64,000 bases of DNA from an uncultured Acidobacteriaceae bacterium (GCA_937879855.1 CALFMO010000063.1:62001-126000); one strand, 5' to 3'; shown: positions 34,352-43,083, counted from the stretch's first letter. A program made the numbers and translations. The notes: a model not told the origin generated them from the letters alone.

Positions 34352-36442
34352 ATGTCTAAAACACAATTTACTCGTCGAGACTTTCTTCAGACGTTCTCTC
34401 AGGCCGCTGGAGCGACTGCTCTTGGCGGCAGCGCAATCTTTTCAACGCCCTCAGCTTTATATGCCCAAGCCAATACCGATCAAATAGGGCCGATCTTAAA
34501 GCAAGAGCTTCAGCCCGCCGATGTCGCAGAATTTCAGCTGCGTCAGTACTTGATGAGTCGGGTCAAGCCTCTTCCTTCGCCGGCGAACGCCGAAGAGTGG
34601 ACTGCCGAAGCGAGCCGCATTCGGCGGTATGCTTTGGAGGAAGTCATCTTCCATGGTTGGCCCAGGGAATGGGTTAGCGCTCAGCCCAGGTTCGAGGATT
34701 ACGGACTGGTCCCGTCAGGCAAAGGCTACCGAACGCGTAAGTTGCGATACGAAATCGTTCCTGGCTTTTGGTCCACGGCGTTGCTGTATGAACCGGAAAC
34801 GCCGACGGGGAAAGTTCCAGCAACTCTTAACTTAAACGGCCACGCCCCTCAAGGAAAAGCAGCCGAGTACAAGCAGAAGCGATGCATCAATAACGCCTTG
34901 CAAGGCATGTTCGCATTGAGTTTGGAATGGCTGGGCATGGGTGAGTTGGATCTTCCGGAGAACGCGCATTGGTTCGGTGCGCACTTGAACTTGGTGGGAG
35001 CCTGCGCGACGGGCTTGTTCTATCTGGCGATGCGCAAAGGTATCGACTACCTGTGCCGACACCCCGGCGTTGATGCGCAGCGCATCGGGGTTACCGGCTT
35101 ATCCGGCGGGGGCTGGCAAACCCTTACCCTGAGTGCACTCGACGAGCGTGTTGCCGTATCTGTTCCAATTTCAGGGCATTTCGCTCTTATCTCGGCAATT
35201 GAACGCAATTCCGACGTAGGGGATATTGAATACAATTCTGTCGATTTGAGGTTGCATTGTGATGTCACTGTGTTGACCGCAATGCGCGCGCCTCGTCCCA
35301 CACTGCTCATCTATGCTGCCGAAGACGAATACGGAATGCGGGCCGCTCTCGAAAAACCTCATTGCTATGACGAGATCAGGCCTTTCTTCAAGCTGTACGG
35401 GAAAGAGGACGTCTTTGCCTGGCATGAAAACCTCGATCCAGGTACTCACAACTACCAGCTCGATAACCGCCAGCAAGCCTACGGCTTTTTCACCCGGCAC
35501 TTCAATATGCCGATCGTGGAACACGAGATTCCGGTGGACGACCAGATCAAGAGTTGTGAAGAGCTGACAGTAGGACTGCCTGCGGCGAATCTCACAATTG
35601 TCGGCCTCGCAAAGAAAATGGCCGCGACCTTTCGGCGCCCTACAGTGCCTGGCGATGCCGATTCTCGGTCGGCCTGGGCTGATTCCATGCGGACGAAGCT
35701 AAGAGATGTGTTGCGCTACGATCCGGTAACGCTGAAGCACGCCTGGCCGATCGCCAGCACTCGCAATAAAGGGCTTGAGACCCTGTCCTACCGCCTTGAA
35801 TTCAGCAACCAGCTAAGCGCCACGGCAGTTTGGCTAAAAGCGATAGCAGCTTCGCCTCAAGCGCCGGCTGTGATCATCCTTAACGATGAGGGCATGCAAA
35901 CAGTCCGGCCGGAAGTATTCGGGGACGCCACGCGAGCCCCAGTACTGTCCGAATGCAGGGCGAATTCCGTGGCATGGCGTGTGAATCGCGGCGAACAAGT
36001 TCTCGCACTTAACCTAATTTTTATCGGGGACGCGTCGCCAGATAAGTTAGGCGAGCCCAAATCTCTATGGGGACCCGCTACCCTCTATACCGAACTACTG
36101 GCTGCAATGGGGGAGCGGGCCCTCGGAATCGAAGTTGCCCAGTTGCTCGCAGCTAGCAAGTGGGTGCAAACAAGCAAAGGGGCGCCATCAATTTCTCTGG
36201 AAGCTAGCGGCATTCGCAGCCAAGTCGCGGCTCTTACTGCTTCGGCACTCGAACCCTCCACCTTTTCAGACATCTTGACTCGCGAAGGCATGCACAGCTT
36301 CGGTCACTTATTGGAGAAAGCCGTCCCTTATCAGAACGCCCCGGAACTTTTCTGTCTCGATCTTTACAAGGAATTTGATATTGACCATCTCGTTGCATTG
36401 GCAGCGCCAACCAAAATCGTCCAAACTGCGATAATCAGTTAA
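34352..36442 (+). CDS. Tat-exported alpha/beta hydrolase, paralogue of the 27197 esterase
   Basis: A 696-aa secreted hydrolase with Tat signal 'FTRRDFLQTFSQAAGATALG', 'VPATLNLNGHAPQGKAAEYK', nucleophile GVTGLSGGGWQT, 'LLIYAAEDEYG' and 'DPGTHNYQLDNRQQ'. It shares the same unrecognised C-terminal domain ('ISLEASGIRSQVAALTASAL') as the protein at 27197. It is encoded divergently across the shared operator at 32748, so the two paralogues appear co-regulated. The start is uncertain: ATG 34325 directly follows the preceding stop and ATG 34352 begins a normal Tat leader; neither has a strong ribosome-binding site. Confidence 0.82.
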   Translation: MSKTQFTRRDFLQTFSQAAGATALGGSAIFSTPSALYAQANTDQIGPILKQELQPADVAEFQLRQYLMSRVKPLPSPANAEEWTAEASRIRRYALEEVIFHGWPREWVSAQPRFEDYGLVPSGKGYRTRKLRYEIVPGFWSTALLYEPETPTGKVPATLNLNGHAPQGKAAEYKQKRCINNALQGMFALSLEWLGMGELDLPENAHWFGAHLNLVGACATGLFYLAMRKGIDYLCRHPGVDAQRIGVTGLSGGGWQTLTLSALDERVAVSVPISGHFALISAIERNSDVGDIEYNSVDLRLHCDVTVLTAMRAPRPTLLIYAAEDEYGMRAALEKPHCYDEIRPFFKLYGKEDVFAWHENLDPGTHNYQLDNRQQAYGFFTRHFNMPIVEHEIPVDDQIKSCEELTVGLPAANLTIVGLAKKMAATFRRPTVPGDADSRSAWADSMRTKLRDVLRYDPVTLKHAWPIASTRNKGLETLSYRLEFSNQLSATAVWLKAIAASPQAPAVIILNDEGMQTVRPEVFGDATRAPVLSECRANSVAWRVNRGEQVLALNLIFIGDASPDKLGEPKSLWGPATLYTELLAAMGERALGIEVAQLLAASKWVQTSKGAPSISLEASGIRSQVAALTASALEPSTFSDILTREGMHSFGHLLEKAVPYQNAPELFCLDLYKEFDIDHLVALAAPTKIVQTAIIS

Positions 36443-36527
36443 GGCGATGCGAGTCTGTGATCTAAGTGATACTCTCTATTTCACCCTGTTAAGATTTCTG
36501 TTGCCGTCCTCCTGAATTATTTGTAGC

Positions 36528-36545
36528 CTTTTCAATATGAAACAA
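36528..36545. promoter_or_regulatory. Imperfect TTTCA/TGAAA palindrome over the IclR gene start
   Basis: CTTTTCAATATGAAACAA overlaps ATG 36537. The half-sites match those of the operators at 32748 and 41306 but are separated by three bases rather than four. Could serve autoregulation, or be chance because ATGAAA is a common gene start. Confidence 0.3.
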
Positions 36546-37370
36546 GCCGATTCGCCTCCAGCAAAGAATGGACGTGGAACATCCAACTTTCTCAGAGCAC
36601 TGGAGAGCGCTTTTCGAGTGCTTGAGATCATGGCCCGCACTGAAGGTGGCGTGCATGTAAGTGAATTGGCCAGGACGCTTCAGCTTCCCAAGGCCACCGT
36701 GTTTCGAATCTTGTTCACCTTGCAGGAGATTGGTTACGCTCGCAAGGATCCGGTTACTCGCGCCTACGTCGCCGTACGGGGCGTTGCTTGGGTGAATCAC
36801 GACGAAGGCAGAGAAATATTGCGGCGCGTCGCCCGGCCCTACATGGAAAAATTGCTTTCGCGTTTTGAGCAAACGGTAAATCTTGCCGTCCTTGATCGCG
36901 GGCAAGTCCTATACACGGAAATTCTGGAAGGACTTCGCTCGATCCGCATGTCCGCCATCGTCAACACTTATGCTCCGGTTCATGCGACCGGCGTGGGTAA
37001 ATGCATGCTGGCATTTTTGCATCCAATGGAAGCGGAGGAGATACTAAAGAAGAGATCTCTGCCTAAGTTGACCCCCAAGACGATTACATCTATCCGGGTA
37101 CAGTTGACAGCTTTCAAGCGCATCCGGGAGCAAGGCTTCGCGATCGACAACGAGGAGGCTGAGACCGGTGCGCGCTGTGTGGCCGCCCCGATTTTCAACT
37201 CGCAAGGCCGGCCGGTGGCAGCCATGAGCGTGTCCGGTCCCGTGAATTACATGACCGGAAGCGTCGTCGGACAAATCGCACAACACCTGGCGGAAGCCAC
37301 ACGGAAGATTTCCGGACAGTTGGGCTTTTCAATAAACCTGAAGGGAAAGCATCTCGCCTATTACGAATAA
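36537..37370 (+). CDS. IclR-family transcriptional regulator
   Basis: A 277-aa regulator with both IclR parts. The winged helix (~20-85) is 'ALESAFRVLEIMARTEGGVH', 'VSELARTLQLPKATVFRILF'. The GAF-like effector domain (~95-265) has 'QTVNLAVLDRGQVLYTEILE', 'PVHATGVGKCMLAF' and 'NEEAETGARCVAAPIFNSQG'. KdgR-like IclR proteins recognise TGAAAC/GTTTCA palindromes, as seen at 12191, 15064, 32748, 41140 and 41306. It is therefore the likely regulator of the second catabolic regulon. It lies about 95 bp after the esterase, probably co-transcribed. Confidence 0.9.
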   Translation: MKQADSPPAKNGRGTSNFLRALESAFRVLEIMARTEGGVHVSELARTLQLPKATVFRILFTLQEIGYARKDPVTRAYVAVRGVAWVNHDEGREILRRVARPYMEKLLSRFEQTVNLAVLDRGQVLYTEILEGLRSIRMSAIVNTYAPVHATGVGKCMLAFLHPMEAEEILKKRSLPKLTPKTITSIRVQLTAFKRIREQGFAIDNEEAETGARCVAAPIFNSQGRPVAAMSVSGPVNYMTGSVVGQIAQHLAEATRKISGQLGFSINLKGKHLAYYE

Positions 37371-37413
37371 ATGTTGAACCACTTCTGCGCTACTGGTTAA
37401 CGTGCAGAAATAC

Positions 37414-38220
37414 TTAAAGGAGGTTCGGACTCCAGACGCTAGGGTCCACGGGCCGTCCGAGAGTTTCCATCATTTCTGCAATCGTTTTGACCAACAGGGT
37501 GCAGTCGACCCCCACGCCAATCATCTGGAAGCCTTGGCTGATACGAAATTTTCCATCGTTGGCATCGGTCCCCACGATGCCGCAGGGAAAACCCCGCGCC
37601 CGAAGCCGGTCCTTGATCCGGATCAATTCTTCAGCAACCCCCGGGCCTTCCCATTCCCCTACGAATCCTGCGGAGGCTGAGTAGTCTGCTGGACCAAAAA
37701 AGAAGCCATCTACATCGGACACCTGCATGATGGCTTCAAGATTCTTTCCCGAATCTACGGTTTCTATCATGGGCAGGATGATAGTCCTCTGATTCGCCGT
37801 CTTGGCATGAGCCCTTCCCTTGCCCCACGCAGTCGCCCGCTCGACTCCCATGCCACGCAGACCACGCGGGGGATATTTGGCGAAGCAAACAGCTCGCTCA
37901 ATTTCTTCGGCGGTGCGGATTCGCGGTACGATAATTCCGTGCGCTCCCAAACCCAAAGTCCTCTGAATTAAACCATGTTCGATCCCAGGAATTCTAACCA
38001 GAGCTGCCGTGGAACTACGGCTGATCGCCCGCAGATGGTTGGCAACTTCCTGCAGGTCAAGTTCTCCGTGTTCCGTGTCGATACAGATCCAGTCCAAGCC
38101 CATTCGGGCTGCGATTTCGCTGGCAGTGGGCGATTCCATCGTTACCCACAATCCGAATGTGGTTTCTCCATTTCGAAGTTTCTCCCGCAGACGGTCGCCG
38201 GCGTTTACGCTTTCGGTCAT
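37414..38220 (-). CDS. HpcH/HpaI-family aldolase (2-keto-3-deoxy sugar-acid aldolase)
   Basis: A 268-aa class-II aldolase: 'GLWVTMESPTASEIAARMGL', 'DWICIDTEHGELDLQEV', 'ALVRIPGIEHGLIQRTLGLG', 'HGIIVPRIRTAEEIERAV', metal ligands in 'ILPMIETVDSGKNLEAI' and 'DGFFFGPADYSASAG'. Members include HpaI, GarL and RhmA, which cleave 2-keto-3-deoxy acids to pyruvate plus an aldehyde. With AldA in the same regulon, 2-keto-3-deoxy-L-rhamnonate/fuconate to pyruvate and lactaldehyde is a good guess. MTESVN at 38220 is the preferred start; a longer form begins at 38271. Confidence 0.88.
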   Translation of the reverse strand: MTESVNAGDRLREKLRNGETTFGLWVTMESPTASEIAARMGLDWICIDTEHGELDLQEVANHLRAISRSSTAALVRIPGIEHGLIQRTLGLGAHGIIVPRIRTAEEIERAVCFAKYPPRGLRGMGVERATAWGKGRAHAKTANQRTIILPMIETVDSGKNLEAIMQVSDVDGFFFGPADYSASAGFVGEWEGPGVAEELIRIKDRLRARGFPCGIVGTDANDGKFRISQGFQMIGVGVDCTLLVKTIAEMMETLGRPVDPSVWSPNLL

Positions 38221-38324
38221 GGCTCGCTTTCTGAAAATTCGAGGATTGCTCGTACCTTTCTCACCAGTCAAGAGTGCGGCGACCTGCTATGCGGGCAGGC
38301 CGCGTATATATCTCGATCCAGATA

Positions 38325-39683
38325 CTAGTTTCCTATTCCGTATTGATCCTCCACCAGGGTCAGCAAACCCAGTCGCTCCAGCCGATCGAGCGGGGCACGG
38401 AAAGTGACATGCACAACTCCGGGATGCCGCCCGATTTCTATGCTGCCCGTAATTGTCGCCCGGTTTTTGACCTCTGGAACCGTCATTCGAAGGATTGCCG
38501 CGGCTCTTGCCAAACCATTGTCGGTCGCGGAATTCAAGTTCGCCCCCGTTCCCACGAAAGAGATCGGCGCGGACTTTTCGACCTCATCGACGCCCCACTG
38601 CTTTGCCAACTCGATCGCTTGTGTCCGCTCGGCGTCGGACAAGGGCTTAGCCAGGTAGGGCAGATCCTCGAGCAACGGTAAAATAATCGGTCCGTCTAGC
38701 GCGAGGCCTTTCATCAAATGGACTTGTAGTGTGACAATTCCTGCTACGTCGCAGGTGTGGCCCGCGATTTCGCCATCGCCTTGCAGCGCGTGCATGTCTC
38801 CGAGATAGATCCCTCCGCCCTTTACCTTGACCGGGCAGATCAGAATCGAACCGGCGCGTACGATATCGATGTCCATGTGTCCGTCGGTGCGAAGTTCCAA
38901 TTGCTCAGGCGTGATCGCGTATTCGTGGGGCGCACCCAAAAGGAATGATCCGAAGTCACCCGCGTTATGTGATTCCGGCATGCAGACGGCCGGCACCGTT
39001 CCCAGTTGCCCCATGAAAGGGCGCAAACGGGCGACAAGCCCCACCAGATCGTGGGGAGCGAAAGTGAGAATGCAATTCTGCACTGAGTTCTTGGGCAGCG
39101 CGGCGTATCTTTTGGCATCGCGAGCAATATTTTCTGCCGGTTCCTGTGGCAAGGTCAGGCCTACAGTGCGGTTATTGTCGAAAGCGATGGTGTAGCCGTT
39201 GGTGAATGAGAACGGAGCCGCTTCCGCCCCACATTTTACGCAGCGTATTGCCGACTGACCGATCCCTTCTACTCGGGTCTCGGGATAGAGCACACCACAT
39301 CCGGGACATTTGCCGGCCACATAGGGGTCGCCCAGGTAGCGTCCGGTCATGAACTGGTCGTTGCCGGAGGCCGTGGCGATCGAAGTGACCTTAATTTCGC
39401 GGATTCGAATTGCGACAGCATCACCAATCTCCGCACCCGCGACCGCAATCGGTCGCGTGACCTCGTGCCCACCTCGAATCGCAGGTGTGATCATCGGACC
39501 CCAGCAACCGGGTGCAGTATTGGCGATAATATGGCCGCCATCTCTCACAGGACCAAGCATGGGGCGCGCCGGGTCCAGCAGGCCATCGGTGAACTGGTCG
39601 ACGAAAACGGTCTCGCTGCCTGCATCGAGCTTTGCTGGGTGATCGATGCTTTGTCTGACGCTATCTACTGTGGTTGTGGCCAT
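38325..39683 (-). CDS. Acetamidase/formamidase family protein with a zinc-ribbon insert
   Basis: A 452-aa FmdA/AmdA-family amidohydrolase: 'GGHIIANTAPGCWGPMITPA', 'IGDAVAIRIREI', 'TFAPHDLVGLVARLRPFMGQ', 'VCMPESHNAGDFG', 'GGIYLGDMHALQGDGEIAGH'. The last two carry the conserved acidic/His residues. It hydrolyses formamide or acetamide-like amides to acid and ammonia. Cys126, Cys129, Cys148 and Cys151 (CPGC...CVKC) form a probable zinc ribbon, which I believe also occurs in some relatives. It lies between the aldolase and NHL genes in one leftward operon. Confidence 0.88.
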   Translation of the reverse strand: MATTTVDSVRQSIDHPAKLDAGSETVFVDQFTDGLLDPARPMLGPVRDGGHIIANTAPGCWGPMITPAIRGGHEVTRPIAVAGAEIGDAVAIRIREIKVTSIATASGNDQFMTGRYLGDPYVAGKCPGCGVLYPETRVEGIGQSAIRCVKCGAEAAPFSFTNGYTIAFDNNRTVGLTLPQEPAENIARDAKRYAALPKNSVQNCILTFAPHDLVGLVARLRPFMGQLGTVPAVCMPESHNAGDFGSFLLGAPHEYAITPEQLELRTDGHMDIDIVRAGSILICPVKVKGGGIYLGDMHALQGDGEIAGHTCDVAGIVTLQVHLMKGLALDGPIILPLLEDLPYLAKPLSDAERTQAIELAKQWGVDEVEKSAPISFVGTGANLNSATDNGLARAAAILRMTVPEVKNRATITGSIEIGRHPGVVHVTFRAPLDRLERLGLLTLVEDQYGIGN

Positions 39684-39724
39684 GGTGGGTCCTCCAATCG
39701 AAAATTTATTACGCTTTATACGTA

Positions 39725-40567
39725 TTAAGGCACCCGGGTCAATTTCGTCAGCCGGTCTTCTGGCGGCGTTTCCGCCATATAAAAGTTGCCTCGCGAATCT
39801 CCGAACACGCCGTGAGAATTAAAATTGGACGGACGGCAGCGTCCCAGCAACTTGCCCTCGGGAGATAACATACTGAGCCGGGGCACCTGGTCCGAGACAT
39901 AAACCATTCCGTCCCTGTCAATATACAAGTCCATGGGATGATACAGATCCCGCCATTGGTCGAGGTATTCGCCTTCGGCAGTAAAGACCTGAACCCGATC
40001 GTTCTCACGATCAGCGACAAAAACCCGGCCATCCGGGTGAACCCTGACTGCGTGAGGGGTAGTGAACTCTCCCGGCCCGTCACCCGGTTTGCCCCAGGTG
40101 CGTCTCAACTTTCCTTCCGGTGAAAACCAGTGAACCGTGGAGTTGCCGTAACCGTCGGCGACGTAAATGTCGCCGTTCGCCGCGACCGCCACGTCGGTTG
40201 GGGCGTTGAAAGGCGCCTGAAAGCTGGGGCGATGCCGCTCGCCAATCACACGCTGCAGGTTGCCGTGAGTGTCGTATTCCTGAATCTGGTGAGCGTCGCG
40301 ATCCACCAAAAGAATTCGTTCGCCGATGCAAAAAATACCGTGGGGATCGGCGATTTTGCCCGAGCCCCATGACCGCAAGTATTTTCCACATGAGTCAAAA
40401 ACGATTACAGGAGGATCTTTCCGCTGAAACAAATACACCCGGTCTTTAGAATCGACCGCTACATCCGAGACCCAGAATAGCTGCATGCCTGGCGGCAGCT
40501 CTCCCCATGGCCGCTCGACCGCGTAGAAAGTCTCGCCCAAGCTGACGACCAAATCAGTACTGGCCAA
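39725..40567 (-). CDS. NHL-repeat beta-propeller protein
   Basis: A 280-aa soluble propeller made of about six NHL repeats: 'WVSDVAVDSKDRVYLFQRKD', 'DPHGIFCIGERILLVDRDAH', 'APTDVAVAANGDIYVADGYG', 'TPHAVRVHPDGRVFVADREN', 'HPMDLYIDRDGMVYVSDQVP'. It resembles peptidyl-alpha-hydroxyglycine amidating-lyase-like and lactonase-like propellers. No signal peptide is visible, so it is probably cytoplasmic. The TTG start at 40567 has AGAAGG upstream. It lies 12 bp from the SnoaL gene. A sugar-lactone hydrolase role would suit the pathway but is unproven. Confidence 0.8.
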   Translation of the reverse strand: MASTDLVVSLGETFYAVERPWGELPPGMQLFWVSDVAVDSKDRVYLFQRKDPPVIVFDSCGKYLRSWGSGKIADPHGIFCIGERILLVDRDAHQIQEYDTHGNLQRVIGERHRPSFQAPFNAPTDVAVAANGDIYVADGYGNSTVHWFSPEGKLRRTWGKPGDGPGEFTTPHAVRVHPDGRVFVADRENDRVQVFTAEGEYLDQWRDLYHPMDLYIDRDGMVYVSDQVPRLSMLSPEGKLLGRCRPSNFNSHGVFGDSRGNFYMAETPPEDRLTKLTRVP

Positions 40568-40579
40568 TTTTTGTCCCTT

Positions 40580-41017
40580 CTATTGGCCGCCCTTAGATTG
40601 CTTCAGCGGCGGTATTGCGCCAAGCTGCTGGAACAAGGTCAAAGCATTCACCATGGCATGAATCTCCACGACTTTGCCGCCAGCAAAACGATAAAAATAC
40701 ATCGCGGTAAACTTGACCGGCTTGCCAGTGGGAGCGAGCCCGCGAAACTCTTCCTTGTGAGTTCCGGTGAAGGTCCAGCGCGTAGCAATACGGTCACCTT
40801 CAGCGACCTGTTCCTCGATCTTCAATCGCGAGTCCGGAAAGGCGGCACGCCACGTAGTCACAAACTGCTTCAGGGGATCGAGTCCTATCACCTGACCGGC
40901 GGACGGCTCATAGTAAACTACATCAGCGTCGTAGACCTCGTCTGCAATCGCCATATTGTTCTTGTTGAAGCCCTCATCGCACCAGTGGCGAAGCAGCGCC
41001 TTATTAGTTTCCGACAT
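40580..41017 (-). CDS. SnoaL-like ester-cyclase family protein
   Basis: A 145-aa cytosolic NTF2-fold protein: 'LLRHWCDEGFNKNNMAIADE', 'PSAGQVIGLDPLKQFVTTWR', 'FPDSRLKIEEQVAEGDRIAT' and 'RWTFTGTHKEEFRGLAPTGK'. This is the SnoaL/ester-cyclase pattern with the 'RWTxxGTH' core. Such proteins catalyse aldol-type ring closures or are of unknown function. It is the first gene of the leftward SnoaL-NHL-acetamidase-aldolase operon, downstream of a promoter with an operator palindrome. Confidence 0.85.
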   Translation of the reverse strand: MSETNKALLRHWCDEGFNKNNMAIADEVYDADVVYYEPSAGQVIGLDPLKQFVTTWRAAFPDSRLKIEEQVAEGDRIATRWTFTGTHKEEFRGLAPTGKPVKFTAMYFYRFAGGKVVEIHAMVNALTLFQQLGAIPPLKQSKGGQ

Positions 41018-41096
41018 GGGGTCCTTTTCTGCTGCAGACTTGAGGCGAATCCTCGCCGATTGTGCTGCACGATTGCTAACCGGGCTCGCCTAGCCA

Positions 41097-41125
41097 AAAC
41101 TACGAAGGGGCAGAAGGCTTGTCAA
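41097..41125 (-). promoter_or_regulatory. Promoter of the SnoaL-NHL-acetamidase-aldolase operon
   Basis: Minus-strand TTGACA (41125-41120), 17-bp spacer ending CCTTCG, TAGTTT (41102-41097). Resembles the promoters at 15097 and 41339. Confidence 0.6.
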
Positions 41126-41139
41126 GTTATTTCACGAGT

Positions 41140-41157
41140 CGTTTCTTATATGAAACA
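41140..41157. promoter_or_regulatory. Palindromic operator candidate CGTTTCTTATATGAAACA
   Basis: Two mismatches to CGTTTCA-N4-TGAAACG. It lies 15 bp upstream of the leftward -35 at 41120, the same distance as the operator upstream of the cytochrome promoter. Confidence 0.6.
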
Positions 41158-41305
41158 TCATGTACCGCAATAAGAAACGAGTGCGCCTTGAACTGTGCTG
41201 AGTCGTCGCGCGGCAGGGTCGCCCACACAGGTTCGCCATGCAAACACGCCCAAGCTGCGCATTGGGCGGTCCCTGATGTTCCACTTCATAATAAACGAGA
41301 CAGAT

Positions 41306-41323
41306 CGTTTCACGACTGAAACG
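41306..41323. promoter_or_regulatory. Palindromic operator CGTTTCACGACTGAAACG
   Basis: Perfect half-sites with a four-base centre, 15 bp upstream of the -35 of the glycosidase promoter at 41339. Confidence 0.65.
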
Positions 41324-41338
41324 GCTGAAATAAACACC

Positions 41339-41367
41339 TTGACAAAAAACAATGCCGTTCGTAGGAT
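41339..41367 (+). promoter_or_regulatory. Promoter of the glycosidase gene
   Basis: TTGACA (41339-41344), 17-bp spacer, TAGGAT (41362-41367). GCCGTTCGTAGGATGCGCT matches the cytochrome promoter at 15111-15129 with one change. Confidence 0.65.
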
Positions 41368-41520
41368 GCGCTCACCTTAGTTGCAATTGGAGCTCTCTCT
41401 GAGGGCATCGACATCCCCATTGGAACTGGGAACAATATCCAGCAAGTGGGGTCAAGAAAGCGACGCCGACCGTGAACACTGACACTTCGTCGTAAAAAGA
41501 ACCCTCAAAGGAAACCGGCG

Positions 41521-43083
41521 ATGATAAGACGATTCGTTGCACCGCTCTTCGTGATTGCATTTTCGATAGTGCTGCCAAACGCCGTTGCACTCGGGCAAGA
41601 GCAGGTGAAACCTGAAGATCGCGTAAGAATAATGTCAAGCTGGGATCACGTGATTTCGCAGTCGCGCACCTCGGTCTCGGTGAGCATATGCGTCGAGCCG
41701 CCATTGAGAAGGATTTCGCCCATTCACGATCAACTCTTCGATGCGATCCGCAACCTTAATACCGACTTTCTTCACTTTCAACCCTGGAGGCCATATCCGC
41801 GTATCGCGGTTGCCGAGTTAGAGCCTCCGCACGACGGCAAGACGTTCTGGGACTTTTCCACCCTTGACCCCATCGTGATCGATTTCATGAAATCCGCTGA
41901 GACTCACTCCGTCGTAATGGATATCAGTACAATCCCGCAATGGATGTGGAAGACCGCCAAACCGGTTCCGTATCCGGCGGATCCCGATGAGATCACTTGG
42001 GATTATGAGCAAGGCACTGAACTACGTGATCCATCGTTGAAAGAAGTGGCGGATTATTGGGCTCGGGTCGTGAGCTGGTATACGAAAGGCGGATTTACTG
42101 ACGAATACGGAAAGTGGCACGAATCCGGTTTTCACTTCAAGTTTGCCTATTGGGAAGTCTTAAACGAAGTCGAATTCGAACACAGCATGACGCCCGAGTT
42201 TTATACCGCCCTCTATGACGCAATAGTCACGGAACTCCGGAAGGTGGCGCCGGATATGAAGTTTGTGGGCATGGCTCTGGGACCGAGCGGGCCGTTAACC
42301 CAGCCAAAATGGTTTACGTATTTTCTGAACGCCAAAAATCATAAGCCAGGTATTCCCATCGACGCATTCTCGTATCACTATTACTGTCAACCATGTCCGG
42401 AGAATGACGGGGGTCCGGAAACCACACCGTATTCCATGTTTCCCCAGGCCACCGGGTTTGTGAATGTGGTTCGCTATATCGAATCCATTCGCCGAGATTT
42501 GGCCCCACGGGCCATGACGATGATTGACGAGATTGGAACAATTTATCCTGACGCGCAATCTCCAGAGAAGGCCGACCTGATTCCCAACTCCTACTGGAAT
42601 GCTAGCGGAGCTATGTTCGCATTCCTCTATCCTCAGTTGGCCCGCCTGGGAATCGATGTGGTACACCAGTCGGAGCTGATCGACTATCCAGGCCAATACC
42701 CGGGAACCACACTAGTGCATTGGAAGACAGGCCGGCCGAATGCGCGTTACTGGATAGTGAAGCTAATACACGATAATTTTGGCCCAGGCGACAAGTTGGT
42801 AGAGAGCCGCGCGGCTTTTGAAGATCCTGCGATCCGCGACTCCCCGCCCACCCCTGAATTCGTCCACGCACAATCGTTCCTGAGCCGCGAGCACAAGCGG
42901 AAGATTTTAGTCGTAAACAAACGCGATCGTCCTTTTGAGATTATCGTTCCGGAAGGCGATGGATCGCAGATTGAGTTTGTCGATGAGACAACGGCCTCGA
43001 ATCCGGCTGCCAAGGCTGCGCTCAAGGGCGATCGGTTTACGTTGAACGGATACGGAGTTGCAGTGATCACATTGCCGAACTGA
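41521..43083 (+). CDS. Secreted GH39-like (clan GH-A) glycoside hydrolase
   Basis: A 520-aa exported protein with a signal peptide ('FVAPLFVIAFSIVLPNAVAL'). A TIM-barrel region contains 'FLHFQPWRPYPRIAVAELEP', the acid/base motif WEVLNEVEF (Glu216) and the likely nucleophile in MTMIDEIGT (Glu337). The spacing and 'HYYCQPCPEN' suit GH39-like beta-xylosidase/iduronidase relatives. A C-terminal beta domain ('KILVVNKRDRPFEIIVPEG') follows. It probably releases sugar residues from plant or microbial glycans for the nearby sugar-acid pathway. Transcribed alone from the palindrome-flanked promoter, with a leader of about 150 nt. Confidence 0.8.
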   Translation: MIRRFVAPLFVIAFSIVLPNAVALGQEQVKPEDRVRIMSSWDHVISQSRTSVSVSICVEPPLRRISPIHDQLFDAIRNLNTDFLHFQPWRPYPRIAVAELEPPHDGKTFWDFSTLDPIVIDFMKSAETHSVVMDISTIPQWMWKTAKPVPYPADPDEITWDYEQGTELRDPSLKEVADYWARVVSWYTKGGFTDEYGKWHESGFHFKFAYWEVLNEVEFEHSMTPEFYTALYDAIVTELRKVAPDMKFVGMALGPSGPLTQPKWFTYFLNAKNHKPGIPIDAFSYHYYCQPCPENDGGPETTPYSMFPQATGFVNVVRYIESIRRDLAPRAMTMIDEIGTIYPDAQSPEKADLIPNSYWNASGAMFAFLYPQLARLGIDVVHQSELIDYPGQYPGTTLVHWKTGRPNARYWIVKLIHDNFGPGDKLVESRAAFEDPAIRDSPPTPEFVHAQSFLSREHKRKILVVNKRDRPFEIIVPEGDGSQIEFVDETTASNPAAKAALKGDRFTLNGYGVAVITLPN

